From assembly GCF_900327775.1 (NCBI RefSeq), contig NZ_OUMZ01000004.1, positions 1-56,317 of the forward strand: a stretch of 56,317 nucleotides of DNA, given 5' to 3'. This document shows positions 32,301 to 41,479 of the stretch, one piece after another (position 1 is the stretch's first letter; the number at the start of each line of letters is the position of its first letter). The notes below the pieces were generated by a model that worked only from the letters and a program-made list of their open reading frames with translations, searched no databases and was not told the DNA's origin. The DNA comes from Roseovarius sp. EL26 (GTDB lineage: Bacteria > Pseudomonadota > Alphaproteobacteria > Rhodobacterales > Rhodobacteraceae). The position numbers and the translations under genes were made by a program.

Positions 32301-33676
32301 GAGACACAGTTGATTATTCAGATCTCTTTGATACAAACGCTGAATCTGGACAAACCAACCATCTTGGTGTGACAGTTGATCTGCTCACTGGGTTAGCATC
32401 CCAGAGCAGTCAGACAACAGCGACAGACTCTCTTATAAATATTGAAGCCGTGATTGGATCGCGACTAAACGATCATATCACCGGCAGTAACGAGGACAAC
32501 TTGCTCGAAGGGGGAGAAGGTAACGACACTCTCTATGGCAAGCAAGGAGATGATACCCTGCTCGGTGGTGACGGCGACGATAATCTTTACGGTGGTAAAG
32601 GAAAAGATTGGCTCTCTGGAGGACAAGGCAGTGATATTCTTAACGGCCGCGAGAACGATGACGTCTTTCTCTTGGAGCTAAATCAAGGTTCTCAAATTCG
32701 CGACTATATCTATGGTGGTAGCGGTTTCGACTATGTAGACTACGGGGCAGACAGCTATCATTCCGATAGCGGTGACAGTTCTGGCCTGCAGCAAGGTGTT
32801 GACCTCACCCTAAACAACAATGGATCTGCAATAGCTACACGACCTGATGGCGGTACAGATGTCATAAACGGTGTGGAAGGTATTCTCGGAAGTCAGTACA
32901 ACGATAGTTTCACCGGGGACAATAATAACAACTTCTTAAATGGCCGCGATGGAGATGACGCTCTTGCGGGGGGAGCGGGGAGCGACACGCTCATCGGCGG
33001 TAACGGCGCAGATACGCTTCACGGCAATGATGGAAATGATGTTCTCGCTGGCGGCAAAGGCTCCGATGGCCTTGTAGGCCACGAGGGGGATGACGTTTTC
33101 TTGATGGAAGTGTATCAGAACACGACAACGCGTGACTATGTCTATGGTGGGGATGGATTTGATGTCGTCGACTATGGGGCCTTTGATACTAGGCCTATTG
33201 GGTTTTCCACCTCAACTGGAAACCTTGATCAAGGCATTAGTCTAACCCTTAACGATAATGGTTCCGCTATAGCGACACGGGCTGATGGCGGTACAGATGT
33301 TATCAATGGCGTAGAAGGCATACTTGGCAGCAGGCATGATGACCAATTTGAAGGCGACGCGGGCGATAATTACATTGATGGGCGTTCTGGTGATGATACG
33401 CTCTCTGGAGGCCAGGGGAACGATACGCTGATTGGTGGAGAGGGAAGCGACGTATTCCTCTTTGAGGGCCATCTGGGCAAAGATGTGATCAATGATTTCG
33501 AAGATGGACTCGATACACTTACGTTCCAAAGTTCTGTATTCGCCGACGTCACGAGTGTTTTGAGAATGGCGGCGCAAATTGGAGATGACTTTGTTTTTGA
33601 TTTTGGAAACGGGTCGGAACTAACTGTTCTGAATACCAACTATCTCGAAATATATAACGATATCACGCTGGTATAG
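29378..33676 (+). CDS. Large RTX protein, possible pore-forming toxin
   Basis: The 1,432-residue protein starts at GTG 29378 with GAGGA 8 bases upstream. The N-terminal third carries several Gly/Ala-rich hydrophobic stretches (about residues 105-125, 165-185, 201-221 and 243-281, for example GLAYLAGSVVGLAASVVQL), as in the membrane-inserting part of RTX cytolysins. From about residue 730 to 1400 it contains calcium-binding nonapeptide repeats (GGKGNDVLRGGDEADTIYGG, GGDGDDNLYGGKGKDWLSGG), and the C-terminus has the usual beta-rich secretion region ending in NDITLV. Type I secretion genes follow. No acyltransferase gene of the HlyC type is present. It is visibly AT-richer than the secretion genes. 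Confidence 0.88.
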   Translation: MLANVFDYNQTTEARVAALENYIRGEGNAGFLEHLQQINEEWNADNLEVLYSDPETFELAAYTYLYDQNLHLDYLSSFPQEIQTQLAQISAQAAADGSSGGFDAYGGFFKAAAGGAILTAAGAVERGPLYGGDEWSATGKVLGVIYGANYITEAIAARNSGNDVDHLNYVAFSLFSLGEGLGLSNLFNSTDARATSISAKGVGLAYLAGSVVGLAASVVQLHGAEDDAAETAAAIAVFNNSALTIGSFLTVLGTFSKFAGVAGPLGQAATIAFTVATVVSHSNGLFDVLHSTETSDEQKIAAAADFIIQLTPLGVTGFNAAAIVEAVQANEYRKELLKYQKHEHTDPDGLEYRGDELVGDYIHGQAVLNAVPLVNIVVPFIHTFGGRSANQWTDQEVRQEYGSYENLAIQGLEARNRYQAYESLDQVKEFLTDTDFDEYVTIGTYGWDALGRDTARFFHAQEQTEALEYNRGFVNRFTETSDDVQISDRYINYPGVDFVYDDHLYQISSPNDTSDKSQYVTIANTLYAYSGRLRETRDSDGDYRTNFDVYNDVWSDIHIYDKDANTVLNIQNVGFRVETANRNEWFHDTQPSYGNDVITSTNKVYVSMGAGDDYVILPLVSSTVDGGDGIDTVSYHVYDDGLIPGYYGTRESDLSISVYGTSGSGYVVNKHGYVTVPQIAYLYADPVTDSGDKNSIQYIGIVNGGLGIGYDIQSIDRLDNVEIIRGTQNNDIFYGRSRDDIFLGDGGRDLMYGGKGNDVLRGGDEADTIYGGDGDDVLIGGDSGERNNDPSSNRYQGDRLYGERGNDLFIVNGITDIYSHSNNGGNSRLPFSYITGGTGSDTVDFSNFDHSLHIALGDSTTERYASYGNAAIVRDSIFELYDGSYGSRVNTKGRVTFEDDLEGAVGTEFDDFISGNTLDNYLSGRAGDDQIYGGAGDDLLDGGLGSDTIFGEAGDDRFKQNTVGESDELNGGDGRDTVDYSDLFDTNAESGQTNHLGVTVDLLTGLASQSSQTTATDSLINIEAVIGSRLNDHITGSNEDNLLEGGEGNDTLYGKQGDDTLLGGDGDDNLYGGKGKDWLSGGQGSDILNGRENDDVFLLELNQGSQIRDYIYGGSGFDYVDYGADSYHSDSGDSSGLQQGVDLTLNNNGSAIATRPDGGTDVINGVEGILGSQYNDSFTGDNNNNFLNGRDGDDALAGGAGSDTLIGGNGADTLHGNDGNDVLAGGKGSDGLVGHEGDDVFLMEVYQNTTTRDYVYGGDGFDVVDYGAFDTRPIGFSTSTGNLDQGISLTLNDNGSAIATRADGGTDVINGVEGILGSRHDDQFEGDAGDNYIDGRSGDDTLSGGQGNDTLIGGEGSDVFLFEGHLGKDVINDFEDGLDTLTFQSSVFADVTSVLRMAAQIGDDFVFDFGNGSELTVLNTNYLEIYNDITLV
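32645..33441 (+). repeat. Internal duplication of about 146 codons in the RTX gene
   Basis: Two similar blocks, about 32645-33003 and 33077-33441, both encode DVFLxE, RDYxYGGxGFDxVDYGA, SLTLNxNGSAIATRxDGGTD, VINGVEGILGS and several nonapeptide repeats. The conserved NGSAIATR segments are 438 bases apart, exactly 146 codons. This is a domain-sized tandem duplication within the repeat region. Confidence 0.8.
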
Positions 33677-33722
33677 AAAGAAGCTATCTGCATCGCATAG
33701 CACATGTAACTAGCAGACAGTT

Positions 33723-33752
33723 GAGCCTCCCCCACTTAAATAGGGGAGGCTC
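33723..33752 (+). terminator. Hairpin after the RTX gene
   Basis: GAGCCTCCCC (33723-33732) pairs perfectly with GGGGAGGCTC (33743-33752) around a 10-base loop. It lies 47 bases after the RTX stop. No T run follows, so it may attenuate rather than end transcription into the secretion genes. The left arm recurs at 36971 behind the secretion operon. Confidence 0.55.
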
Positions 33753-33916
33753 AGCGGAGTAGGCAAATCAACGTCAGCTTTGGTGCTGGCTCAGGTGTTC
33801 GCTCAGCACAATTCCAGTGTCACGCTTGTTGATTGTCACTGAGAACTGACCCATCTCATTTATGCGCCGTGGTCTATGACGCGGTCAACATTACGACTAA
33901 AGAGGTAAAGTTCAAC

Positions 33917-35656
33917 ATGACAGGCCCCGAAGCCCGAATGATACAGGCCGGTGAGGCCGAATTGCGCAAAGCTCGCAAAAACAGTCGTGGCTTGTTCTGG
34001 TTTGTCGGTGTTTTCAGTTTTTTCGCCAACCTGCTGATGCTGACCGGCCCGCTTTACATGCTACAAGTCTATGACCGCGTGTTGGGCAGCCGCTCGGTGG
34101 AAACGTTGGTTGCTCTCTCGGCTCTGGTTGTCTTTCTGTATGGGATGATGGGCCTGCTGGATTATGCGCGGGGGCGTATTCTGGGCCGGATCGGCGCACG
34201 GTTTCAATCCGACCTGGACCCGCGCGTATTCGACGCTTCCTTGCGGCGTGCGGCATTGCCGGGCAACACCAACCCCGCAGGGCCTGCAGATCTGGTGTCC
34301 ATCTCACGCCTGCTCTCTTCGCCAGTCTTTGGCGCGCTGTTTGACCTGCCCTGGACCCCGATCTTTTTGATCGGCATCTGGATTTTCCACCCTTGGCTGG
34401 GAATCCTTGCTCTGATCGGCGGCGCAATCCTGATTGCGGTTACAGTTATAAATCAGGCGGTCACACGCGAACCCACATTGTCGGCCAGCCGCGCCTCCTC
34501 GCAGGCACAGGCCATTTCCGATCAAATGCGCAACGAGGCCGAGATGGTTCAGGCTCTGGGCATGCGTGATGCCGCCTTTGTTCGCTGGCATCAGGTCCGC
34601 GACAACGCGCTCGAAGAACAGATGAAGTCCACCGATCTTGGCGGCACCTTCACCACAACCACCAAAACCTTCCGCCTGTTCCTGCAGTCCGCCATGCTAG
34701 GCCTCGGGGCGCTATTGGTCCTGCGCGGGGAACTGACCCCCGGCGCGATGATCGCCGGGTCCATCCTGATGGGTCGCGCGCTGGCCCCGATCGAGCAGAT
34801 CGTCGGGCAATGGGCCATGGTTCAGGGTGCGATGCGGGGGTGGGGCAATCTAGCCGAGCTTTTGGGCACTGTTCCACCCGAACAACCCAAAACGCCTCTG
34901 CCAGCGCCAAAGGCAAAAATCGACGTCAAAAACCTGACCATCGCACCCCCCGGGGAAAACCATGCCGTGCTCAAATCTGTCAACTTTTCCATCCCACCAG
35001 GTCAGGCCGTTGGTGTCATTGGCCCCTCTGGTGCGGGCAAGTCTACCCTGGCCCGCGCCCTGACAGGTGTTTGGCGTCCTGCTGGCGGCAGTATCCGCCT
35101 GGACAGCGCAACGCTGGATCAGTACCCACCGCAAATGTTGGGTCAGCACATTGGTTATTTGCCACAAAAGGTCTCTCTCTTTGATGGCACTATTGCTGAA
35201 AACATTTCCCGCCTCGCCCCCGAACCCGACGCCGACAAAGTGGTCCAGGCTGCGCGCAAGGCCGACGCGCACGAAATGATCCTCAAGCTTCCCCAAGGCT
35301 ATGATACGCGTGTCGCCGCAAATGGTGGTCGTCTCTCTGGCGGGCAAATCCAGCGTATCGGTCTGGCCCGAGCCATGTATGGCGATCCCGTCTTTCTGGT
35401 ATTGGATGAGCCGAATTCCAACCTCGATAACGAGGGCAGCGAAGCGGTCAACCGCGCGATCAAGGCTTTCAAATCCAGCGATCGCTCGCTTCTGATCATC
35501 GCCCACCGCCCTGCCGCCATAGCCGAATGTGACCTGCTCTTGATGCTCGATGCTGGCGTTGTTCGCGCCTTTGGCCCGCGGGACGAGGTGCTGCAACAAG
35601 TGGTCAAAAACCGCACCGAAATTGCCAAAACCGCAGCGCAGGGGGGTGTACAATGA
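33917..35656 (+). CDS. Type I secretion ABC transporter (PrtD/AprD-like)
   Basis: The 579-residue inner-membrane protein combines six membrane helices ([20 protein letters not shown], the [20 protein letters not shown] segment) with a C-terminal ATPase: Walker A in [11 protein letters not shown]-loop in [11 protein letters not shown], signature [14 protein letters not shown] and Walker B with [12 protein letters not shown]. It powers export of RTX substrates together with the fusion protein and an outer-membrane TolC. The ATG at 33917 has AGAGGTAAAG upstream; an earlier in-frame codon at 33833 is unlikely. The stop overlaps the next gene by 4 bases (ATGA). GC content is clearly higher than in the RTX gene. 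Confidence 0.93.
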   Translation: MTGPEARMIQAGEAELRKARKNSRGLFWFVGVFSFFANLLMLTGPLYMLQVYDRVLGSRSVETLVALSALVVFLYGMMGLLDYARGRILGRIGARFQSDLDPRVFDASLRRAALPGNTNPAGPADLVSISRLLSSPVFGALFDLPWTPIFLIGIWIFHPWLGILALIGGAILIAVTVINQAVTREPTLSASRASSQAQAISDQMRNEAEMVQALGMRDAAFVRWHQVRDNALEEQMKSTDLGGTFTTTTKTFRLFLQSAMLGLGALLVLRGELTPGAMIAGSILMGRALAPIEQIVGQWAMVQGAMRGWGNLAELLGTVPPEQPKTPLPAPKAKIDVKNLTIAPPGENHAVLKSVNFSIPPGQAVGVIGPSGAGKSTLARALTGVWRPAGGSIRLDSATLDQYPPQMLGQHIGYLPQKVSLFDGTIAENISRLAPEPDADKVVQAARKADAHEMILKLPQGYDTRVAANGGRLSGGQIQRIGLARAMYGDPVFLVLDEPNSNLDNEGSEAVNRAIKAFKSSDRSLLIIAHRPAAIAECDLLLMLDAGVVRAFGPRDEVLQQVVKNRTEIAKTAAQGGVQ

Positions 35657-36972
35657 CCGGCCCAGAACAGAACAAAACGAACCGCTGGTCTGCCCGCAAA
35701 CCGCTCACCATTGGCTTGCTCTCCCTTCTCATTCTTGTAGGTGGCTTTGGCACCTGGGCCGTGATGGCCAATATCTCGGGTGCGATCATCGCCAGTGGCC
35801 GGATCGAAGTGGATCAGAACCGCCAGATTGTCCAACACCCCGATGGCGGTGTGGTCGAGGAAATCCTGGTGGACGAGGGTGATGTGGTCGCGATAGGCGA
35901 AATTCTTGTTCGCCTTGACCCCAATGAACTGCAATCAGAGCTCTCGATCACCGAAAGCCAACTGTTTGAGCTGATCGCCCGTCGCGGGCGGCTCGAGGCC
36001 GAGCGAGACGGCAATGAGGCCATCGAGTTTGACACGCTGATCACCACCATCGCTGAAAATAATCCCGACGCCGCAGATCTTATTGCAGGGCAAAAGCGGC
36101 TGCTGGCCGCGCGGGCCGAATCGATCAAGAACGAGATTGATCAGCTGGAAAAACGCAGCGGGCAGATCGGCAATCAAATCGAAGGCCTCAAAGCCCAACA
36201 AACTGCCCTTGGCCGCCAACATGAATTGATCACCAAGGAACTTGCCGACCAACAGCAACTGCTGGATCGCGGACTGGCACAAGCCACCCGCGTGCTGGCC
36301 CTGCAACGCGAAGAAGCCGGGCTTTTGGGTCAGATGGGCGACCTTGAGGCACAAAAAGCCCAAGCCGAAGGCCGCATCACCGAGATTGACATCGAAGTTC
36401 TCAAACTCGACACCACCCGCCGGGAAGAGGCGATCTCGCAATTGCGCGACCTGCAATATCGCGAGCTGGAGCTGCACGAACAACGTCGCGCCCTGATCGA
36501 ACGCCTGTCCCGGCTGGACATCAAAGCCCCGGTTTCTGGCGTGGTCTACAGCCTGCAGGTCTTTGCCCTGCGCTCAGTTATCCGCCCGGCGGATCCGGTG
36601 CTCTATCTGATTCCACAAGACCGCCCCTTGGTGATCAATGCAGAGGTCGAAACCATCCACATCGACAAGCTCAACATCAATCAAGACGTGACCCTGCGCT
36701 TCTCCGCCCTTGATCAACGCGAAACCCCCGAACTGGTGGGCAAGGTCGTCACCATCTCAGCCGATGCTTTTGAGAATGAAAACACCGGGCAAAGTCATTA
36801 CCGGGCCGAGATCATCCTGAACGAAGGTGAGATCAAACGCCTGCCTGAAGGCACGGTGCTGATCCCCGGCATGCCGGTCGAGACCTTCATCAAAACCGCC
36901 GACCGCAGCCCGATCGCCTATCTCGTGAAACCGCTATCAGATTACTTCACCAAGGCCTTCCGGGAAGAATGA
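35653..36972 (+). CDS. Type I secretion membrane-fusion protein (HlyD/PrtE-like)
   Basis: The 439-residue protein has one membrane helix at residues 19-42 ([20 protein letters not shown]), a biotinyl-lipoyl-like half ([38 protein letters not shown]), a long coiled coil (about residues 90-290) and the C-terminal half of the lipoyl fold with [13 protein letters not shown], ending in [20 protein letters not shown]. It links the ABC protein to an outer-membrane TolC, which is not encoded here. Start codon and ABC stop overlap (ATGA). The IS debris starts directly after the stop. Confidence 0.93.
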   Translation: MTGPEQNKTNRWSARKPLTIGLLSLLILVGGFGTWAVMANISGAIIASGRIEVDQNRQIVQHPDGGVVEEILVDEGDVVAIGEILVRLDPNELQSELSITESQLFELIARRGRLEAERDGNEAIEFDTLITTIAENNPDAADLIAGQKRLLAARAESIKNEIDQLEKRSGQIGNQIEGLKAQQTALGRQHELITKELADQQQLLDRGLAQATRVLALQREEAGLLGQMGDLEAQKAQAEGRITEIDIEVLKLDTTRREEAISQLRDLQYRELELHEQRRALIERLSRLDIKAPVSGVVYSLQVFALRSVIRPADPVLYLIPQDRPLVINAEVETIHIDKLNINQDVTLRFSALDQRETPELVGKVVTISADAFENENTGQSHYRAEIILNEGEIKRLPEGTVLIPGMPVETFIKTADRSPIAYLVKPLSDYFTKAFREE

Positions 36973-37118
36973 GCCTCCCCATTTGAACGGGTCCACCGTT
37001 ATGTTTAGGAAACGGAGGATACAGAATGGCAAACCCAAAGCAGCCATTCGTGCGGTGCGTAGTGATGGGCAGGAAGCGGCCCCCACTAGACCTTGATGAA
37101 TAACAAGGCAGCTTTTCC
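36968..37118 (+). other. Probable end of an IS3-like element with a truncated first gene
   Basis: After the HlyD stop the bases GAGCCTCCCCATTTGAACGG and a GGAGG site are followed by a 25-codon frame, MANPKQPFVRCVVMGRKRPP and on to a stop at about 37101. The layout resembles the left end of an IS3-family element cut by IS6 copy C, but the protein is too short to prove it. Confidence 0.3.
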
Positions 37119-37943
37119 GGTTCTGTCGCAAAGTTTTGGCGGTTGGTCGGACAGGTTCGAGCGTGGTAGGTGTGGGGTTTTGAGTTTGAACGCGAGCAAC
37201 CAACCGTGACGATTGATTTCAAAGGGAGCCATTTCCCCAAAAGCGTGATCTTGTACGCTGTGTTTTTCTACGTGCGCTACGGCGTCTCTTATCGCGACCT
37301 GGAAGAAATCATGGCCGAACGTGGCGTTGAAATCGATCATTCAACCTTGAACCGCTGGGTGGTGAAGTTCTCACCACTGATTGCTGCCAATGCTCAGTCC
37401 AGAAAGAAGTCAACAGCCGTCTCTTGGCGGATGGATAGACCTATGTTAAAGTTCGGGGCAAGTGGACCTATTTGTACCGCGCTGTTGATCGTGACGGGCA
37501 AACTCTTGATTTCATGCTGTCAGAGCACCGCGATACTGCCGCTGCGCGAAGGTTCTTCAAGCGGGCGGTTGACACAAACGGTGTTCCAGGTCGTATTGTG
37601 ATCGGCAAGAGTGGCGCCAATTTGGCCGGCCTGCAAAGTCTCAATGTCATCCTCAAATTCACAGGAGTTGGTCGGATCATCGGTATCGTTCAATCCAAGT
37701 ACCTCAACAATATCGTTGAGCAGGATCATCGCTTGATCAAACGGATTACACGGCCAATGCTCGGTTTCAAGGCGTTCCATTCTGCGGCGGCAACGATAGC
37801 CGGGTCGAAGTTGCCCACATGATCCGAAAAGGCCAGTTGGCCCAAACAGGCACCTCGGCATTCAAGCAGTTCGCCACCCTCGCGGGATAATTGTGCCCGC
37901 CGCCAACATCTCTTTAACCTGACGAAATATTTGCGACAGATCC
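37119..37943 (+). mobile_element. IS6-family insertion sequence, copy C (decayed)
   Basis: The left repeat GGTTCTGTCGCAAAGTTTT begins at 37119 and the right repeat AAATATTTGCGACAGATCC ends at 37943. They pair with three mismatches or so. The element contains a dead transposase gene of the same subgroup as copy B. The right end overlaps the 3' end of the TetR-type gene, whose last nine codons are IS sequence. Confidence 0.85.
37206..37890 (+). pseudogene. IS6-family transposase, frameshifted and with a mutated catalytic residue
   Basis: From the GTG at 37206 the frame is normal through YRDLEEIMAERGVEIDHSTL to SWRMDR, where one base is missing in the codons for the DET motif (37433-37443). The protein continues in another frame (FMLSEHRDTAAARRFFKRAV, NNIVEQDHRLIKRITRPMLG) and shifts again near 37805 before VAHMIRKGQLAQTG. 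In addition the second catalytic aspartate is a glycine (VIGKSGAN instead of VIDKSGAN). The gene cannot make active transposase. Confidence 0.85.
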
Positions 37944-38567
37944 AACTTCAGTGAAGCATGCAGAAAGGGCATCCGTGATTTCTTGATCACTAGGACGTCC
38001 CTGAAAAACCGTTTCATATATGGGGTCCGACGCTACTAACGCCAAGCCAGCCGTTTGGGCCGTCAGGTGCAGAAAGACTGCGCGGGTAGCCCCGTCACGT
38101 CGCCAACCATCTGCTTGGGCCTTTGCTATGGTTTGCTCATGCAGTTGAGCATATGAATTGAGCTGACTTCGAAGAGAGTCGTCGGCGTGACGCATCACAT
38201 CTTGATTTCTAATAAGCATATGATGCGCAGGGTTTAGCGTTGCCCAAGTCACATATCCTTTCGCCATTTCCTGCAACTTCTCCAGATTGGTCAAATCGCT
38301 GCGACCTACGTGCTTCGAAGCCGAACCCAAAAGAGAATCAACGCCGTGCTGAGCGATGGCTGTCAAAAGCGCGGATCGTGATGGAAAGTGCCTCATTGGG
38401 GCACTATGACTGACCCCTATTTCCCGGGCCAGACCTCGTAGGCTAAGCGCTTCGACGCCTTTTTTCTCGATGGTTGCAATTGCTTTTTTTATCAACTCTT
38501 CGCGCAAATTTCCATGATGGTAGCCTGAAGATGAATTTGGTTTACCGCCCATGTTGACACCGCCCAT
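37914..38567 (-). CDS. TetR-family regulator with an IS6-derived C-terminus
   Basis: The product of about 217 residues has a TetR-type helix-turn-helix (KAIATIEKKGVEALSLRGLA, REIGVSHSAPMRHFPSRSAL) and a helical ligand domain. The last nine codons (GSVANISSG) lie within the right inverted repeat of IS6 copy C, so the original C-terminus was replaced. The start may be the ATG at 38567 or at 38552; the longer frame reaching 38636 would run through the likely operator. It is divergent to the PhlG-like gene and probably represses it. Confidence 0.8.
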   Translation of the reverse strand: MGGVNMGGKPNSSSGYHHGNLREELIKKAIATIEKKGVEALSLRGLAREIGVSHSAPMRHFPSRSALLTAIAQHGVDSLLGSASKHVGRSDLTNLEKLQEMAKGYVTWATLNPAHHMLIRNQDVMRHADDSLRSQLNSYAQLHEQTIAKAQADGWRRDGATRAVFLHLTAQTAGLALVASDPIYETVFQGRPSDQEITDALSACFTEVGSVANISSG

Positions 38568-38577
38568 ACTGATTTCT

Positions 38578-38596
38578 ATGTTGTCAGTGTAAACAT
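38578..38596. promoter_or_regulatory. Probable TetR-type operator
   Basis: ATGTTGTCAGTGTAAACAT has perfect 5-bp ends (ATGTT and AACAT) around nine bases. It lies immediately upstream of the TetR gene start and within the 100-base gap to the divergent PhlG-like gene, the usual position of a TetR operator. Confidence 0.5.
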
Positions 38597-38667
38597 AATT
38601 CAACACCTCTTCAGTGTCCATCTGAGCTGAAACCAATCGTAAGCACAGACAAAAGAAAGTTTGTCAT

Positions 38668-39519
38668 ATGACCTCATTGCAAATGCCCTTGGCGCGTGAA
38701 TTTGGCTGGGATCTAAAGCCGACCACTTCGTCTGCGTTTGAGATTCACAAACGTGACAATGGACAGTTCTGTGTTGTTCTAAATCACTCACTATTAAGGG
38801 GCGTTCGCGCAGAGATGGTCCACTGGTGGTTCTTGAACTTTCCCAATTTGCGCGTGCGGTTGCTCGACATCACAGCATACGAAGACCAAGTAGTACCGGG
38901 ATACCATCTATGGCATCCCATTGATCATCTCAGCGCCACGCTAACCGGTGATCTGGGGCCGGGCCAAACCGCAAAAACCGGGTGTTCGATACATATTCAG
39001 GAAGCTATGCAGTACGATGTCTACGGTTGGAAGTATCCCGTGGATACACAGCTTAGGGTCTTTTATGTGGGCGACGATGGCTGGGCCATGGGCAAAGTGT
39101 TGCCGTTTGTCGGTCCGATCACGATGCTGCGGGTACATTTTAAGGATGTTTTTGAGGGATCAGAGCATCTGGGCGTTCACTATCATTATGAAGTTGTGAT
39201 CGGAGCGGGTGGCAGTGGGCTTGTTTCGAAGCTGATCAACAAAAAGATAGCAGACACGGCCGGACCAGATTTTTTTGATGCTTGGCAACGCCACAATGTG
39301 ATTGAGGTAGGAACTTTCGAGAACTTTCTACCGGTACTCTACGCCCAGAGGGAGAACCTACAGAATTTAGAGTACGCCAAAGACATGAATCCAATGGCCA
39401 ACATCACTACGTCGCAAAACGCTTTTGACAACGATCTCTTCAAACAGCGACTTGAAGGTTATAGGCAAGCTGATCGGGCAAGCAGCTATCAACAGTTCAA
39501 CAAAGCAAGTTTCATTTGA
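38668..39519 (+). CDS. PhlG-like hydrolase (DAPG hydrolase family)
   Basis: The 283-residue protein has the marks of the 2,4-diacetylphloroglucinol hydrolase family as I remember it: EMVHWWFLNFP at residues 49-59 and YHLWHPIDHLS with His80, His83 and His87, plus a later HLGVHYHYEVVIGAG. These histidines are candidates for the zinc site. PhlG cleaves a carbon-carbon bond next to an aromatic ketone; the substrate here need not be the same. It stands alone, divergent from the TetR-type regulator. No signal peptide is seen, so it is cytoplasmic. An ATG at 38683 is an alternative start. Confidence 0.7.
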   Translation: MTSLQMPLAREFGWDLKPTTSSAFEIHKRDNGQFCVVLNHSLLRGVRAEMVHWWFLNFPNLRVRLLDITAYEDQVVPGYHLWHPIDHLSATLTGDLGPGQTAKTGCSIHIQEAMQYDVYGWKYPVDTQLRVFYVGDDGWAMGKVLPFVGPITMLRVHFKDVFEGSEHLGVHYHYEVVIGAGGSGLVSKLINKKIADTAGPDFFDAWQRHNVIEVGTFENFLPVLYAQRENLQNLEYAKDMNPMANITTSQNAFDNDLFKQRLEGYRQADRASSYQQFNKASFI

Positions 39520-39960
39520 CTTGTGTACGAATGCTTGCGGCTGAATTACGGTGATGCCCATTGTTATCCAATGCCAAGTCGGGTGCGCGATCCGATAGCA
39601 TCTTCTGCTGTCGTGGTCACCTTATTCATAAGACTCTCGGTTGATTTTTGCGTTTGATTTCAGGCCTTCGCACTGCGACCCTTGCTTGCAAGTTGCTGAC
39701 TATTGCGCGTGGGCAATCCAACGAAAGTGGGAGAAAGATGACAGTAGATCGTATGATCTGATAAGCCACATGATCACCAGAGAATACGATCTCTGGAGCC
39801 ATGGGTCTAAACTTTACTATTAGTTTGCAGCCCGCCATGTCGGCGATCTTGGCTATCACGAGGAGGCCCAGGGGCCGATCACCAAGCAAGGACTGCTAGG
39901 ACAGTATATATCATCAAGTTGCTAATGATTCAAGAATCCTTCTTGATGGCTAGTTAAGTA
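39520..39960. other. Remnant-rich gap
   Basis: Apart from the DUF3800 fragment at 39665-39823, no gene is seen. A frame at 39825-39900 (ARHVGDLGYHEEAQGPITKQ) is open for a short way but matches nothing I know. The AT-rich end leads into the 5'-truncated tniA. Confidence 0.4.
39665..39823 (+). pseudogene. DUF3800-domain protein, C-terminal fragment
   Basis: The frame reads CLQVADYCAWAIQRKWEKDD followed by SRSYDLISHMITREYDLW and a stop at 39821-39823. The QVADYCAWAIxRKWExxDxRSYxLI pattern is the C-terminal signature of DUF3800 proteins, which are related to RNase H-like folds and common near mobile elements. The N-terminal part with the first acidic residue is missing. Confidence 0.65.
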
Positions 39961-41479
39961 TATAGGCCCCTTTCTAAGAGTACCGCATGGCGCCTATTGA
40001 GCCTTTTGCGTGAGAACGACGGTCGCGCAAGTGCATTGCTGCCCAATCGCAGCGGACCGAAGCGTGGGTCGCTTCGTCTTTCCCAACAAGTAGAGGATTT
40101 GATCGACCGTGTTTTGCGCGATCGGTATCTTGTGCTGGAAAGACCGAGCTTCAGACGGATCGTCGGAGAGATACGCGCTGAATGTAGCGCTAAAGGATTT
40201 CAACCTCCATCCCGACCGACCATCAAAGCCCGGCTTGATGCGATGGATCAGCGTGAGGTGCTGCGGAAACGGAAGGGCGCGAAAGCAGCGAGGCAGGTAT
40301 TCGAGGCGAGGGCAGGGGGCTTGGATGTGGAGCGCCCTTTGGGGATTGTCCAGATCGACCACACCTTGGCCGATATCATTCTTGTAGACCAGACGGACCG
40401 CAAACCGTTAGCACGTCCCTGGTTGACGCTTGCGGTTGATATCGCAACCCGGGTCGTACTGGGTGTTTACGTCAGTTTTGACGCACCATCGGTTCTATCC
40501 ATTGGTCTGTGTTTAGATCATTGCGTACGGCCGAAGTCGACCCGCACGCCAGAGTCGCTGGAACCGTTGTATTGGTCGGCATCGGGTATCCCGCAGGCCA
40601 TTCACGTTGACAATGGGCGAGACTTTCGTAGCGCCGCCTTCCAGTCTGCTTGCGCTGATTGGGGTATCTTGGTCGAGTACAGACCACCTGGTCGCGTGCA
40701 TTATGGTGGCCATATTGAGCGCCTAATTGGGACGACCATGGGTGCGGTTCATGTGCTTCCGGGAACAACTCAGTCCTCGCCAAAAGACAAAGGCGAATAT
40801 GACAGCACCGGCAAAGCTGTAATGACGCTTGAGGAATTCGAGGACTGGCTGCATCTGGAGATATGCCGCTATCACAATACCCGGCACGGTGGGTTGGGGC
40901 GGACGCCGTTAGCCGCCTGGGCCGATCTCGGCGGTGATGACGCTGGCAGACAAGTCGTGGACACGGATGCGTTTCGGATCAGTTTCCTTCCCTCCGAACG
41001 TCGGCAGTTGGCGCGAACCGGGGTCAGTTTTTTCGGTAGGCTATTGGAGCGACGCATTCGGGCCGATGATCGGTCGCGGGGCAGGGAAGGTTACTGTCAA
41101 GTATGACCCCCGAGATATGTCGCAAATTTGGGTTGCCACAGATGACAGGCGCGCCATTGCTGCGCGCTATAAAGACTTGTCACGGCCCCGGATTTCTCTT
41201 TGGGAATCGCGGCGCGCCAGAGCAATTTTTCACGAGCTGCATGGCGGAACAATCCCGGAGGCGATGCTGTTTCGGATTGTTGAAGAACAACGCCGTATCG
41301 CGCACGCGGCCCGGCAACAAACGTTGACTGCCCGGCTGGAAGGTGAACGCAAAGCAAGGCTACCGAGCGATAAGCCAAAGCGTGATCCCGCCCGCGAGAT
41401 GTTCGCGATCGATACCAGAAACCCCGACCTTCCCACTTACCCAATAGATGATTTTGATGGATATAAACCAAAGAATTGA
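39961..41479 (+). pseudogene. tniA: TniA-type DDE transposase, 5'-truncated and frameshifted
   Basis: The frame, open from about 39961, gives WRLLSLLRENDGRASALLPN and a Mu/TniA-type catalytic core: Asp in GIVQIDHTLADI, Asp in AIHVDNGRDFRSA and Glu in YGGHIERLIGTTMG. Near 41036 the frame shifts by one base; the next frame continues with YWSDAFGPMIGRGAGKVTVK and YDPRDMSQIW to the stop at 41479. About 100-120 N-terminal residues of the usual protein are missing. It was the transposase of a Tn5053/Tn402-like element. tniB follows with overlap. Confidence 0.85.

Noticed and set aside
34850..35653. A 267-codon minus-strand frame opposite the secretion ABC gene
   Set aside because: It is a shadow of a GC-rich coding region; the plus-strand frame has all Walker and signature motifs.
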